Source of the DNA: Dromiciops gliroides | Lineage: Eukaryota; Chordata; Mammalia; Microbiotheria; Microbiotheriidae | DNA length: 64,000 nucleotides | Direction: 5' to 3' | Assembly (NCBI RefSeq): GCF_019393635.1 | Contig: NC_057865.1 | Coordinates: 301,396,885-301,460,884, forward strand | In this document: piece after piece, positions 29,705 through 40,107 of the stretch | Layout of the letters: every line of letters begins with the position of its first letter | Numbering within the stretch: position 1 is the stretch's first letter | Notes under the pieces: generated by a model | Databases searched by the model: none | What the model was told of the DNA's origin: nothing | The model's input: only the letters and a program-made list of their open reading frames with translations | Position numbers and translations under genes: made by a program

Positions 29705-32700
29705 CTGGAAGGAAGGGACAGACAGACCCTGCTGGGCTGGGCCCAGCACAGAGGCCCCCTCCAGCCAGTCCCAACCCCCCACCTCCCGGGGACTGTGGTG
29801 GTGTGTGACTGCTGAGGTGAGGGACGCTCAGCGGGCAGCAGCAGAGAGGACAGGAGGGAGACCCTTTCTGTGGTGTCTACTGTGTGCCAGGCCCTTCCCT
29901 CCTAGGCTCAGAGGGAAGCACCCAGCCCTAGGAAAGGCTTACGATGACGATGATGCAGGACTGGCCTGGGGGGCCCGAGGGCCCGGACGAGGGATGGACA
30001 GTCCTGACAACATGGCCCTCCAGCCTGATCTGGAAGAGGAGGGTGCCAGCCCTCCCAGGTGGGCCCCACCCGGCCCTCACCTGTACCGAGACTGGCGGAG
30101 GCTTGGCCGGGATGCTTTTGGATACTTCTGGAGAGTGAAACAAGTCGATGAGAAGCTGGCCTTCACTGGCCAGGGCGGGCGTCAGGGGGAGCTGCCGCCG
30201 GTCCACTTCAGGGCTGTTGGAGAAGTCAAGGAGCGGCTGGCTGCGGAGAGGTGGTCTTGGCATTGCCGGGACAGTGGCACAGGTCTCGGACCCGATGTGA
30301 ACAAGCACAGCCTAGGAGAGGAGACAATGGTCACTTTGGTTCCCGATGTCCACTACGCTCATGGGAGAGTGTGGCTCGGTTGAGGACATCCGTGTGCGAG
30401 CCTCGCACCCATTCCTCCCTCTGCCGAGCCTCTAGTGGAGGCCGAGGATGTTGGGAGGGAAGGGGCACTGGTGCCTGTTCCCACCAGGACCCGGGACGTG
30501 GATGCCCGGGGCTAGAGCGCCTTCCTTGTGACATGGGGCAGGGACCAGCAGCAGCAGCAGCCATGGCCCCGGCCCACTGAGCTGCCCAGGGCCTCATCAT
30601 CCTGACCCCCAGGCCACGCCCTCCCAGCCTGTGGTCCAGACCTGACCCTACCCAAGTCCTCTGCTCCTTGACCGTCCACTTGGCAGCTCAGAGTCTGCTT
30701 TTTGGGGGATGGATTCACAACCACGGGAGGGCTCCCGGAAGCCAAAGGCCAGCATGAGAACTGCTGGGAAGCCCCCAGACCATCCCCGTCCCCTCCCACA
30801 AGAAGTACCTCGGGCGGGGCTGGCTTTTCCACTGGCTGCTCCTTGGCCTTCTCCTCCCCAGGGGTCCGAGGGGGCATTTGCTCGGGAGAGGCAAAGTCGA
30901 GGGCCAAAGGCACCACCAGAGGGGGCTCAGATGGGGGAGAAGTCTCCGGCCTGCTTGTTTCTTGGGCTCGCTGGGGCCTGGGAAGGGAAAGAGCGGTCTG
31001 GGAGGATTCCCACGCAATGGCCATTAGACCTCGGGGAAGCCCATCGCCGTGGAGACCTGAGCTGGGCTTGGTACCGGGATGGGTCCCTGCCCCATGTCAC
31101 AGGGAGAGGCCGGCTGCAGGGCTGCCCTAGAGAGGGAGGGAGGGAGCTCCCTGTCACCAGAGGTATCCCAGCAGAGGCAGAGTGGGCCACTCCTGCCTCA
31201 CCTAGGGGCCGGCTCTTCCAGTCTTAGGTAGAGGTGGCCTTGTATCTCCAAAGACCCCAGGAACGCCCTCTCACTATGGGCAGTGCAGGTGGGATGGCGC
31301 CTTCATGGGCCAGGCCCCTGGGCAGGGAGGACAGGGAGGCTGTGATGCCGATCCCGGGGCAAGGGCCACTTTCTCTCCCCTGCAGAGAGCGGAAGCCCTG
31401 GGAGCAGCTGAAATCAGCAGAGGGCCTGGGAGAGACCCTTGGGGAAGGGTCCTTCAGGAGCAGGAGGCTCCCGGGATAGAGGAGGTCCCCTCGGAGGATC
31501 CCCGGACAGCGCTTTCCTCTCGCCCTCCATGGGCAGCCCTCCGTACTCCAGTCCTTTGCATCTTACCTGCCTTGGGTCTTCTTGGGGGGCACCTGTGAAG
31601 GGGGCCGGGTAGTCGCCAGCTGGGGCGGGGAGGAGGCTCTTGGTCCAGTTCTGGGCGTTGGCCATAAGGGAAGTGCTGATGCTCGGCGCCCAGATGGCGT
31701 AGGCAGGGTGGACAGGCGGCGGACATTCAGAGGGGTGCGGGTGCTGCTGCCTAGGGGGTACAGGGCTCCTCCTGAGGAGCACCGGGCAGGGGTGCCATGC
31801 AGGGCAGAGCTGCAGCGAGAGGGGCACACTGTTCAGCTACAGCCGACTCCACGAGGGCATCCTGGGGGCTGGGGGGGGGGGCCAAGGTTCCTCCTTGCAC
31901 GTTAATCCCTGTCCTCAGACCGGATGGCCACTGAGACCTGCGGCCCACAACCGGGGGCGAGGGTGCACAAGAAAGCCCTGTGACTCGGCCAGCGCTTAGG
32001 GGGCACTGACTGTGTGCACTAGGCCGGCTGCCAAGACGAGGAAAACTGTTCACTGGCAATCAAGTAGGCAGGGACGACCCTCAAGGGGAGATGGAGCCGA
32101 CCAACTGACTGGCGAGTGGCAGAGTGGGCAGAAGCCCTGCACAGGTTGTGCGCCTCAGGCACCTCCGGATGAGAGGCTGCCACACCTGGCATCCCACCAA
32201 CCAAGGGAATCACAGGCCCCCATCCCCCCCAAGATCCTCATACTTAGCCCTGCGCCAGCTGAGGGCCTGAGGAAGGAAGAGCCGGGGGTGCTCACAGTCA
32301 CTGCCTTTTACCTTGCAAACGAGGGGCCTGACGGAAGCCGGGGAGTCATCATGTCCGGTGAGGCGCCTGGGACACAAAAGGGGGTGAGCTACGTGGGGCA
32401 GGCGATGGGGCCCGGGCCCCGCCCCAGAGCCCTCCCCATCTATTTCTCCAGCCCACGGTCACAAACCCTGGCCTGTGGGCCCCACCTCCTCTCCTAGTGG
32501 CAGGCCAGCCCAGCACCCCACTGACACCAGCATTGGTGGGCATCACCCTGATAAAGGCCCCAACAGGGATACTGACCCACTGTGCCAGGGGCAGCCCCGG
32601 CCCCTCATCCCTCATCTCCACCTGGGCGGGCGCCCCACCCCTACAGCACCAGCTCTACTTCCCTCCACGAGGGGTGGCTCCTGGTATCCCAACAGAGCTG

Positions 32701-35700
32701 AGCCAGGCCCAAGGCCCAGGCCTGAGGACTCCAGGCCCGTGGGAGGCATGATTCCCACCTCCTCAGGGTGGGCCAGGCTGGACAGGTCCAGGTCAGGCTT
32801 CCTCAGGGTGGAGACCAACAGAATGCCCAGGGCTCCCCACACAGACCTTACCTATAGAGAAAGTGGGATGCCGAAGCGGGTTGGCAGGAGGCGGCCCCAC
32901 CTTGGCGCCAGAGTTGGGACCCACGGACCCTCTGGGCTTGCTCGGCTGTGAGGACCGTGGCAGGCTGGGGTTGGAACTTGGCCTCTGGATTCCAGTTCTG
33001 GGGGTCTGGGGCTGCCTCAGGGAAACTGAGGCAGATTCCTTGGCTGGGCCAGCCAAGGGCATGGAGGCTGGGGCAGCTCTGGTTTGCTTAGGGCAGGGGA
33101 TGCTCCCATGGCTCAGCTGGCTGCTGGGCTTGGGGCGAGGTGTGTCGGCCAGACGGCTGAAAGGCTCGCTTGGTTTAGCTGAAAGTGGAGGAGCAGAGGG
33201 CAGAGTGAGGAGGCCCCCCCCCCCAGGCCGGCTCCAGCCCAAACCCAGGCTCCCTGCCTTGGAGAAGGCTCCCCGCCCCGCCTCGGCCCATCTGCAGAGA
33301 GGGGCTCGAGTCACCTCTGTGGGTCGGGTGGGGCCTGAGGGTGCTGCACCCCCAGAGAAGTCATCAAAGGCAGGTGCTGCTGGGCCCTCCCTGTGCAGGC
33401 ACGCACTCCCAGGGCTTGTGGCAGCTGCTTGGGGGAGCAGTAATCAAGGACCACACCCGCCACCATCACTAAGTAGATGAGCCCTGTTATCCTTCCTAAT
33501 CATCCCCTCGCACCCAAGTGTCCCGCTCCAGGAGGGCTGCAGGTGTTGTTCAGTTGCGGGCAGGGTCCCTACATGGAAGCCCTTTGGGGGCCGGGGCCTG
33601 CAGTCACCACCTCTCACCACTAGATGGAGCCCGCAGACCACCAAACTAGCAGGAGCTGGCCTGGACACAGAGAGTGGGCAGGGGGCCAGGAATGGACCTG
33701 GGATGAATCCCTTCTGTCCGTGCACTGACTCTGTGATGGCTGGAGAGCCCAGACCAGGGACTGCCCGAGGGAGAGTCCTGGGAGGCAATGCCCTGCACAG
33801 GTACAGCTTAGCAGCACCTGCTTGAACCTACAAGATTTGGCCTCCCAGAGAGCACATGGGCCAGACAGGACTCAAATGCAGGTCTTTCTTCCTGCTCCTG
33901 CTGCTGTGTCAGGCCCAAGGGCCTGAGCCCGCTCCCCATGGTACCCTGGGGAGGCCCAGAGGCTGGAGATGCACTGGGAGCAGCAAGTAGAGACCCTCCC
34001 TGGGCAAGAGGGTGGCAAGATGGCCACCTTCCTTGGCATGCCACACATGGTGCTGCCAGGGCCCCCCCCCCAGTTACTCCCGCTCAAAACGTGCCTCTCC
34101 TGCCCTCACCGCAGTTTCCAAATCTGGGACCCAGGACCCCGTGCCAGGGGCTGAGAGGGGCCCCAGCTTCTGCCCAGACCGGGCCACCCCTCTGCTCTAA
34201 ATCTCTGCAGGGCTCCCCACTGTCCTGAAGTCCACGCCCCTTCCCCAGGCTCCCTGGGGGCATCAGGGCCTCACCTTTGCCTCTTGCCGGGGTCCCCAAC
34301 AAGCTGGAATTTGAAGTCGCCTTTGCCCCACACACAGAGCCTGAGAAAGAGGTGCTCCGTCCCCCGAGGAGGGTCCTAGTGGGTCCGGGAGGTTTAAGCA
34401 GGGTTTTCCTCACCCCAGACTGAAACAAGGTGCTGACTTTAGAACCACAGGGTCTGGCTGCAGTCACCCCAGGGGCTCCTGTTGGCGTAAGGCCCTAAGC
34501 ACTGCCATTTCTAACCCACCAGGCAGCCCTGCCCTCCCTGTGGGAGACTCGATAGGCTCCAGGAGCCTCTGGGGAAGGCCTCTGCCACCCCCCGCCCCCC
34601 GGGGCTCAAGTACCTTGCTGGGGGCAGGGAGGTCAGGGGGACCTTTGGTGGCACTGCCACCACCACTGGTGGAGGACGCGCTCGCTTCTGCCGTGCCATT
34701 GGTCTGCTCCGAGGGCTGGAGCCCTAAGGAAACACTGGAGTCCCTGGCGGGGAGCCTCAAAGGCTGGCCTTGTTTCCCTGCTTGAGGCTGAGACACCAGA
34801 GGAAACCACATGGTCACTGTCCCATTTCTAGGGAAAAGGGCCCGACCCACCCCGAGCGAGAGGTACCCATCAAGTGGGCAGCCCGAGCTGTCCCAGAGGA
34901 TGGGGAGGATGTGGGCAAGGACTGCGTGGGAAGAGGGTGGGCTGAGATCTGTCCTGGGGAGGGTGGCCCACAGTGGGGAGAGGACCACAGCGCTGAACCT
35001 GGGTGGGGAGACCGGGGGGTGGGGCTACCTTGGCCAGAGCCCCCTTTCCAGGCATAGACAGGGACTTGGGGGGCTGCAGGCGGCTCATGACTTTTCTCTC
35101 AGCCACCCCTTGGTTCCGAAGACGGGCACTGGCAGCAGGCACTGGGACCACCCCCGGGGTCAGCACGCAGTAGGTCTCCCTTTTGAGAGCTGGGGAGCTT
35201 GTCTGCATGTCCAGGCCACGCTCAAAGATGTCCAGCTTCTGCCTGGCCTCTTGCACAAACTCCTCCTCTGAGCCCGGTGACGGTACCGGTGCTGGTGCCA
35301 GTGCTGGCTCAGGCTCGCGAGCTTTGGGCACTGTCTTCTTGCCGCTGCTCTCTATCTGCAGAGCCAGCAAGCGCGCCTCCTTGAAGATCTCAATAAACTT
35401 CTCCCCGGCCAGCGGGCTCAGCGTGAGCGGCTGCTCGTCTTCCATGGGAACCAGGCCCTGCAGCTTCAGGCTGGCAGCCACACACCTCTCTCGGTGCCCA
35501 ACGGGCCCAAAGAAGACTTCGTCATCCTCGTTGGCACTGGTGGTGTGAGGAGAAGCAAGGAGGGCACCGCTGACCAAGTGCCGGCGCCCTCCTGGGGTGG
35601 GTGGGGGAGCAGGGGGTCAGGAGGTGGGGGGCTGGGGGCAGGGACGAGAGCCAATGCACGGGAGCTTACCTGGATGAAGACAGCGAGAGATCAAAGTCAA

Positions 35701-36544
35701 ATTTCTCATCAGTCAAAAGTGGAAGCTCTGGAAGAGAGTCCCCAGTTGGTGGTGGGGAGGACGGAGGGGACCCACAGTGGGTCAGCTGACCCACAAGCAT
35801 TTAGGAGGCGCCTACTATTTGCCTGGCCCTGCCCTCCTCTGGGGGGGGCAGCTTAAGGTCGCTGAGGTGGAGGGTGAATGTGTCCCCACCTGGGCTCTAG
35901 GTCAGGGCCCCCCACATTGGCAGAGGCCATGTGAGGACAAGGCTGGGGAGGTGACACAAGAACCAAGTGGATGTGGGCATGGGGGGGACACATTGAGCCT
36001 GGTGTCCCCACAAAGAAGGGGTGCAGAGGTGGCCGCAGGTGGGAAGAAGGGGCGGTTTGGGGGCCCACAGGTCAGCTGGTGGGTGAAGAGACCAGGGCTA
36101 GATGAGGGAAACGCTCTGGCCCCTCAACCCCCAGGGGCCCTTCAGCCCTGGGCCCTCTGAGCTGAGCTGAGCTGAGCTGACGTGCCTGCCGGGGGCAGCA
36201 GCAACCTGCACCCACAGCCCCAGGGAACAGCCTCCAACTCCCTTGGCTTCAGACCCAGGGAGCCCGTTTAGCCGCCTCAGTGGGCTCTGGCAGCTCGGCC
36301 AGGTCACAGGGCAGGTCTCCGCCCAGCCCCCTCCTCCCCGGCCTGGGACCCCGCTCTGCTCTTTGCCCCTATGTGTGACCTCAGGAAGTGCTCAGCCAAG
36401 TTTCTACCCAGCTGGGGGCGGGGCAGCGGCTGGGCCCATGAGCACGAGGGTCATTAGTGACAGCAGGCCCTTACCGTTCTGCGTGTCCGGGTCAGCTTTT
36501 TCCACAACAGCTCCCCCGATCGAGCCTCCCTCCGTGTCCTCCAT
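29621..36544 (-). CDS. GTSE1: GTSE1, G2 and S phase-expressed protein 1 (complete)
   Basis: A cell-cycle protein that binds microtubules, EB1 and clathrin at the spindle and restrains p53. Coding exons 5' to 3': 36544-36475, 35727-35670, 35536-35029, 34787-34614, 34419-34275, 33178-32852, 32366-32312, 31809-31567, 30977-30809, 30311-30081, 29704-29621. All are GT-AG and in phase, giving 687 residues against 720-739 in human. Conserved blocks are DEKFDFDLSLSSS (about 29-41), ANEDDEVFFGPVGH, SPLAGEKF, KKTLLK-like RKTLLKPPG, HPTFSIG, LSTLPTPSGRR and the C-terminal DKENLSSPLLKF. Clathrin-box-like LLDF and LIDL motifs recur in the last two exons, and DKEN is a KEN-type degron. The middle is Pro/Ser-rich and disordered, with fast divergence. 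The gene looks intact. Confidence 0.94.
30081..30311 (-). CDS. GTSE1: GTSE1 exon 11: clathrin-box-like motifs
   Basis: Residues 584-660: AVLVHIGSETCATVPAM, QPLLDFSNSPEV and GQLLIDLFHSPEV. The repeated L[LI]DF/L plus SPEV pattern matches the clathrin-adaptor-binding region known in human GTSE1. Confidence 0.92.
30809..30977 (-). CDS. GTSE1: GTSE1 exon 10
   Basis: Residues 527-583: PQRAQETSRPETSPPSEPPL, LALDFASPEQM and EKPAPPE. Human has VPQALNFSPEESD. Donor gtactt, phase 0. Confidence 0.88.
31567..31809 (-). CDS. GTSE1: GTSE1 exon 9
   Basis: Residues 446-526: SALHGTPARCSSGG, RLSTLPTPSGRR and VPPKKTQGR. Human has HSTPVRRSSG and VSALPTPASRR in the same order. Donor gtaaga, phase 2. Confidence 0.9.
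32312..32366 (-). CDS. GTSE1: GTSE1 exon 8 (55 nt)
   Basis: Acceptor ttgtgtcccag, donor gtaaaa, phase 1 to 2. It encodes ASPDMMTPRLPSGPSFA, the counterpart of human DSPDSSTPKLSRAQ. It was placed because the flanking exons need exactly this phase change. Confidence 0.85.
32852..33178 (-). CDS. GTSE1: GTSE1 exon 7
   Basis: Residues 319-427. Pro/Ser-rich: AKPSEPFSRLADTPRPKPSS, RTGIQRPSSNPSLPRSS and the conserved end HPTFSI before donor gtaagg. Human has NQFKIPKFSIGD at this boundary. Confidence 0.88.
34275..34419 (-). CDS. GTSE1: GTSE1 exon 6
   Basis: Residues 271-318: SGVRKTLLKPPGPTRTLLGG and FSGSVCGAKATSNSSL, aligning with human LKKTLLKAPGSTSNL. The acceptor is ccttgtttcag, chosen because it alone keeps phase 0. 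Donor gtgagg. Confidence 0.85.
34614..34787 (-). CDS. GTSE1: GTSE1 exon 5
   Basis: Residues 213-270, PQAGKQGQPLRLPARDSS through ATKGPPDLPAPSK. It is polar and low in conservation. Acceptor ggtgtctcag, donor gtactt, phase 0 at both ends. Confidence 0.82.
35029..35536 (-). CDS. GTSE1: GTSE1 exon 4 (largest)
   Basis: Residues 43-212: ANEDDEVFFGPVGHRERC, LSPLAGEKFIEIFKEARLLA, LQIESSGKK, EEEFVQEARQKLDIFERGLD and ALKRETYCVL. Closely related blocks stand in the same order in human GTSE1. Confidence 0.95.
35670..35727 (-). CDS. GTSE1: GTSE1 exon 3
   Basis: ELPLLTDEKFDFDLSLSSS, matching human LLLADEKFDFDLSLSSSS. Donor gtaagc, phase 1 to 2. Confidence 0.95.
36158..36181. repeat. Short (GAGCT)n pentamer array
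   Basis: Four to five copies of gagct in GTSE1 intron 2. It is a small array of no evident function. Confidence 0.7.
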
Positions 36545-36567
36545 GGTAACAGTCAACAGAGAAGCAC
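36475..36567 (-). CDS. GTSE1: GTSE1 exon 2: 5' UTR end and start codon
   Basis: Acceptor tttgccggcag at 36568; ATG at 36544-36542; donor gtaagg after 36475, phase 1. It encodes MEDTEGGSIGGAVVEKADPD and TQN. This N-terminus does not resemble the human MDDPKKED start; the match begins in the next exon. Confidence 0.8.
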
Positions 36568-37279
36568 CTGCCGGCAAACCAGACAAGAGGGCATGCTGAC
36601 CTTCTCAGCCCGGTGGGCTGACGCCACCTGCTGTCCACATCAGCGGGGCCTTAGCTGGGACCAGCTCCTTCATTCTCAATCCCCAGGAAGCTGGTGAGGG
36701 AGGCAGGGCGGCAGAGTCTGGGCCACATCTGCCCATGTATGGGAGCTGCCTCTAGGTGGTGGTCACGGAGGATGGAGCGCCACCAGGGCAGGAGGACGGG
36801 GACTGGCTTCTCCTGCCTGGGGCCCCTCTCTAGTCCCTTCTTTTCAGCAGGGGCCTGAGGCCCCGTGAGAGGTGTCTGGGGTGGGGGCTCAGGGTTATAT
36901 TCCTCCCCCAGACCTAACCGGCAGCCCCGGGGGACTACACCAGTGCCTCCAGTGTGCAGGGCAGTGGCTAGGGTCCTGGGTGACCCCAGCCCAAGCTGCT
37001 TTATGTGGCTGAGCCATGGACTCCTCATCTACGAAATGGGGGGAATAATACCAGTGCTTTCTACTTCACAGCAAAAAGCACCTACTGTGTGCAAGACACA
37101 GAGGTGGGGGTGGGGAGGAGTTACAAAGACAAAAAGAAAGCTCTCGAGGAGCTAACATTCATCTAGAAAGGGCTTTGCAAAGCTTCACGGGATAAAGGAA
37201 TGTCAGTTCCTGTCATTTATTACACAAGAGGAAATGGGGGATCAGGGATGAAATGACCTGCCCAAGGTCACATAGCTGG

Positions 37280-37740
37280 TGCAGTCATAATTCAATTCAA
37301 TAAACATTTATTAAGTGCCTGCCATGTGTTGGGCACAGTGCTGAACACGGAGGACACAAAAAAATGTAAAAGATGGTGCCTGCCCTCAAGATGCTCACAA
37401 TCTAATAGGGGAGACAAGCAGATATAGCAAGCTCTATACAGGATAAATAAGAAAAAACAAAGAGAGGGAAGTGATGGGAACCGGGAGGGGCTGGGGACGG
37501 CTTCCTGTAGAAGCGGGGATTTTAGTTGGAGCCCAGAGATGGAGGCTCTTGTTTGTGAAAAGCCAGGAGGCCAGAGTCACTGATTGAAGAGTATATGTCG
37601 GGAAGTCAGGTGTGGGAAGACTGAAGAGGTAGGAAGGGACAGGTTATAAAGGGCTCTGAATGCCCAGCAGAGCATTTTGTACTTGACCCTGAAGGCCATA
37701 GGAAGCCAATGGAGTTTACTGAGGGTGGGGTGTGTGTGTA

Positions 37741-37802
<62 letters not shown>

Positions 37803-37950
37803 GATGAGATCTTCACTTTAGGAAAATCACTTTGGTGGCCAAATGGAGGATGGACTGGAGTGGGGAGAGAATAGAGCAGGCAGGACCCCCCCCCCCCCAG
37901 CTAATGTCATAGTCTAGGCATGAAGTGATGAGATCTGCACCAGGGTAGGG
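37280..37950 (-). repeat. L2 LINE fragment, antisense, split by a microsatellite
   Basis: Antisense of the L2 3' end: caataaacatttattaagtg, tgcctgccctcaagatgctc, and later ggaaaatcactttggtggcc with gaggatggactggagtgggg. It is interrupted at 37,731-37,799 by (TG)n(GA)n. It lies in GTSE1 intron 1. Confidence 0.75.
37731..37799. repeat. (TG)n(GA)n compound microsatellite
   Basis: Runs of tg followed by ga inside the L2 copy in GTSE1 intron 1. Confidence 0.95.
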
Positions 37951-38014
37951 GCAGAGTCAGAAGAGAGAAGGGGGCAATGATGATGCAAAGTTGGGGAGAT
38001 GATGCCAGGTGAAA

Positions 38015-38250
38015 CCATCATAGATGCTTTAGAAGTGAAATCGATCAGAAATGTTGCAAAGGTGAAATGGACAAGAAATGCTGCAGAGGTGAGATCCAGC
38101 AGAGATGCTACAGAAGTAAAACCATCATAGATGCTGCAGAAATGAAATGGACAAGAGATGCTGCAGAGGTGAAAAGGACAAGAAATGCTGCAGAGGTGAG
38201 ATGAGCAGAGATGCTGCAGGTGAAATAGACAAGAGGTGCTACAAAGGTGA
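38015..38250 (+). repeat. 27-bp minisatellite, about nine copies
   Basis: Unit near agatgctgcagaggtgaaat + ggacaag, with variants of 25-28 bp (aaatgctgcagaggtgagat, agatgctacagaagtaaaac). It is in GTSE1 intron 1 beside the L2 copy. The reverse strand stays open across it only because the unit length is near a multiple of three. Confidence 0.85.
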
Positions 38251-39174
38251 GACTGAGCACTGGTTTTGGTCACTAAGGGACTGCCAGTCATTTTTGAAAG
38301 GGCTGTTTCAGTAGAAGGACAAAGTTGGAACCTGGATTGTAAGGCGAGAAATCAGAGGCAGTGGGTTGTAGACAGGCTTTTCGAGAGCTGTAGCCCCAAA
38401 GGGCAGAAGAGAATTACATGGGCAGTCATAAGGTCATCCAACAGAACAGGGGGTTCAAATCGCAGCCCTGCCAGATGGTCACCTGGGGCACCACGGACAA
38501 GCACCTGACCTTTGTGGCTTCAGCTTCCTCCCCCACAAAAGGAGGGTTACTTAAGTCCCTCCTTTCCAGGCCTCAGAAGCCCTTCACTTCAGAGAGGCAG
38601 CAAAGGACTGTGACCTTTGAAACTAATCCAAAGCCTCCCTTTTGACAGATGGGAAAGCTGAGGCCAGGAAGAAGGGCTTTCCCCAGGTCACACTCCCCCA
38701 AAGTGCCACTGCTTGTAGAGAAGGAAGTATATTGAGAGCCTGGGTTCTAAAGCCAGCCTCACCGTCTGGCCCAGTTACTCCCGGCAGGAGCTGAGCACGG
38801 CTCTTCTGCTCTCTTGGCCTCAGTTCCCCAACCTGTAAAACGGGCGGGTTTGGCCCAGAAGGACCCACTGGTCATTTCTAGCGGTTCATCCTTGAACCCT
38901 TTCCTCTTTCTAGCCCAGGATCCCTGGTTGGGGGAGAGGAGGGCTCCTGACCCTGTGACCTGGGGGACAAGTGGCTCTCCTGACCTCAGTTTCTCCACCA
39001 GTCAAAAGGGTGCTTTTGGTCAGGACGCCGCCTCAGGTACATCCTCTCTGCCTCTAGGCCCCTCGGCCCCTCCTCCCCCCCCCCCTCCTGGGAGTGGGAT
39101 GTTCCACTGGGGCCCCGGGCGGGAGGAGGGAACAAGTACCACGTGGCCCCACCCCTTTCGGGACGCTCCATGGA

Positions 39175-39223
39175 GGGGGGGGAGGGAGAGAAGAGAAAGA
39201 AGAGAAAGGAGAGAGAGAGAGAA

Positions 39224-39309
<86 letters not shown>

Positions 39310-39428
39310 AGAAAGGAGAGAGCGAGAGAAAGAAGAGAGAGAAAGGAGAGAGAGAAAGAAGAGAGAGAGAGAGAAAGGAGAGAGAGAGAGAGAGAAAGAA
39401 GAGAGAGAGAGAAATAAGAGAGAGAAAG

Positions 39429-39492
<64 letters not shown>
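39175..39492. repeat. Long (GA)n / GGAGA purine tract
   Basis: About 310 bp of uninterrupted purine on the + strand: pure GA in the middle and at the right end, GAAAG/GGAGA variants between. It sits about 180-490 bp inside GTSE1 intron 1 from the exon 1 donor. Confidence 0.95.
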
Positions 39493-39493
<1 letters not shown>

Positions 39494-39666
39494 GGTGGGA
39501 CGCTCCATTGGACCCCGTGGTGGGGGGGAGGCGGGCCCATCCCCGCAGCACCCGCTTGTTTCCCTCCCTCTGCCAAGGACTGAAGGACTTTCCTCGGCAC
39601 TTCCAGGCCCGAGGGCGTCCAGCTCGGCTCGTCCCTTCCTGACCGGAGACTCCGTTGTCACCTCAC

Positions 39667-39710
39667 CTGTCACCGCTGCCGCTGCCGCCAACCGATTTAA
39701 AAGCGAGCAT
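39667..39710 (-). other. GTSE1: GTSE1 non-coding exon 1 (3' boundary seen, 5' end estimated)
   Basis: On the minus strand gcagcggtgacag/gtgagg gives a strong donor at 39667. It can join the acceptor before 36567 in the 5' UTR. The upstream limit is a guess. No in-frame coding was assigned. Confidence 0.5.
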
Positions 39711-39990
39711 CGTTTCCTTCTCCCTGGCCCGCCCCTGGCACAGCTCGAACCACGTGTCCTGAGAGTCTCGCTGGCGATTGGTCTGTTTAAATCAAGCTGG
39801 GCCGGCCTCTTCCGGCTCCCTCAGCCCCTTGGGATTCTGGGAAGTGTAGTCTGGTCAGAGGTAAGGCTCATGCGCATTGTTTGCAAGGCTATAGATTGAC
39901 CTCTGATTGGTGGATGGGGCCAACCTTAGTACATTAGTGAGCCGCGGTGAGCGATATATCCCTCTACCTCCAAAGATAAATGATTGGTTA
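39690..39990 (-). promoter_or_regulatory. GTSE1 promoter with ZNF143-type motif and CCAAT boxes
   Basis: CpG-containing region upstream of exon 1. At 39831-39850 the minus strand reads ACTACACTTCCCAGAATCCC, close to the ZNF143/THAP11 SBS motif. CCAAT boxes on the minus strand lie at 39777-39781, 39906-39910 and 39983-39987, and TTTAAA occurs near 39697 and 39788. NF-Y CCAAT boxes with TTTAA/TTTGAA (CHR) elements are typical of G2/M genes. The + strand has a splice donor (cagag/gtaagg) at 39860/39861, suggesting divergent transcription. Function is inferred. Confidence 0.55.
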
Positions 39991-40105
39991 ATCTTGGGGA
40001 ACGTGGACAGGGCCAGTGTCAGAGGATCCAATTTTGGAGTAAAAGTCTCAAAGGCGTGGGATCATGGAGAGAACCTTGGATTGTAGTTAAAGAGGCTGGA
40101 CTCAA
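39991..40105. other. Upstream flank of the GTSE1 promoter
   Basis: Unique sequence between the promoter and the L1 copy. I see nothing in it. Confidence 0.4.
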
Positions 40106-40107
40106 AT

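Noticed and set aside
34420-34467. Extending GTSE1 exon 6 upstream to the gactgcag acceptor
   Set aside because: From that acceptor the phase-0 frame meets a stop. Only the cctttgtttcag-type acceptor at 34420 keeps the conserved RKTLLK frame.
38015-38250. CRISPR-like direct repeats
   Set aside because: The units abut with no spacers and the genome is mammalian. It is a minisatellite.
37914-38291. Minus-strand frame with repeated CSISCPFHL-like peptides
   Set aside because: It is the translation of the 27-bp minisatellite and flanking L2, open only because the unit length is near a multiple of three.
38814-39899. Long + strand open frame of 361 codons
   Set aside because: It is carried by the (GA)n tract, which has no stops in several frames, and it runs through the GTSE1 promoter and exon 1 on the wrong strand.
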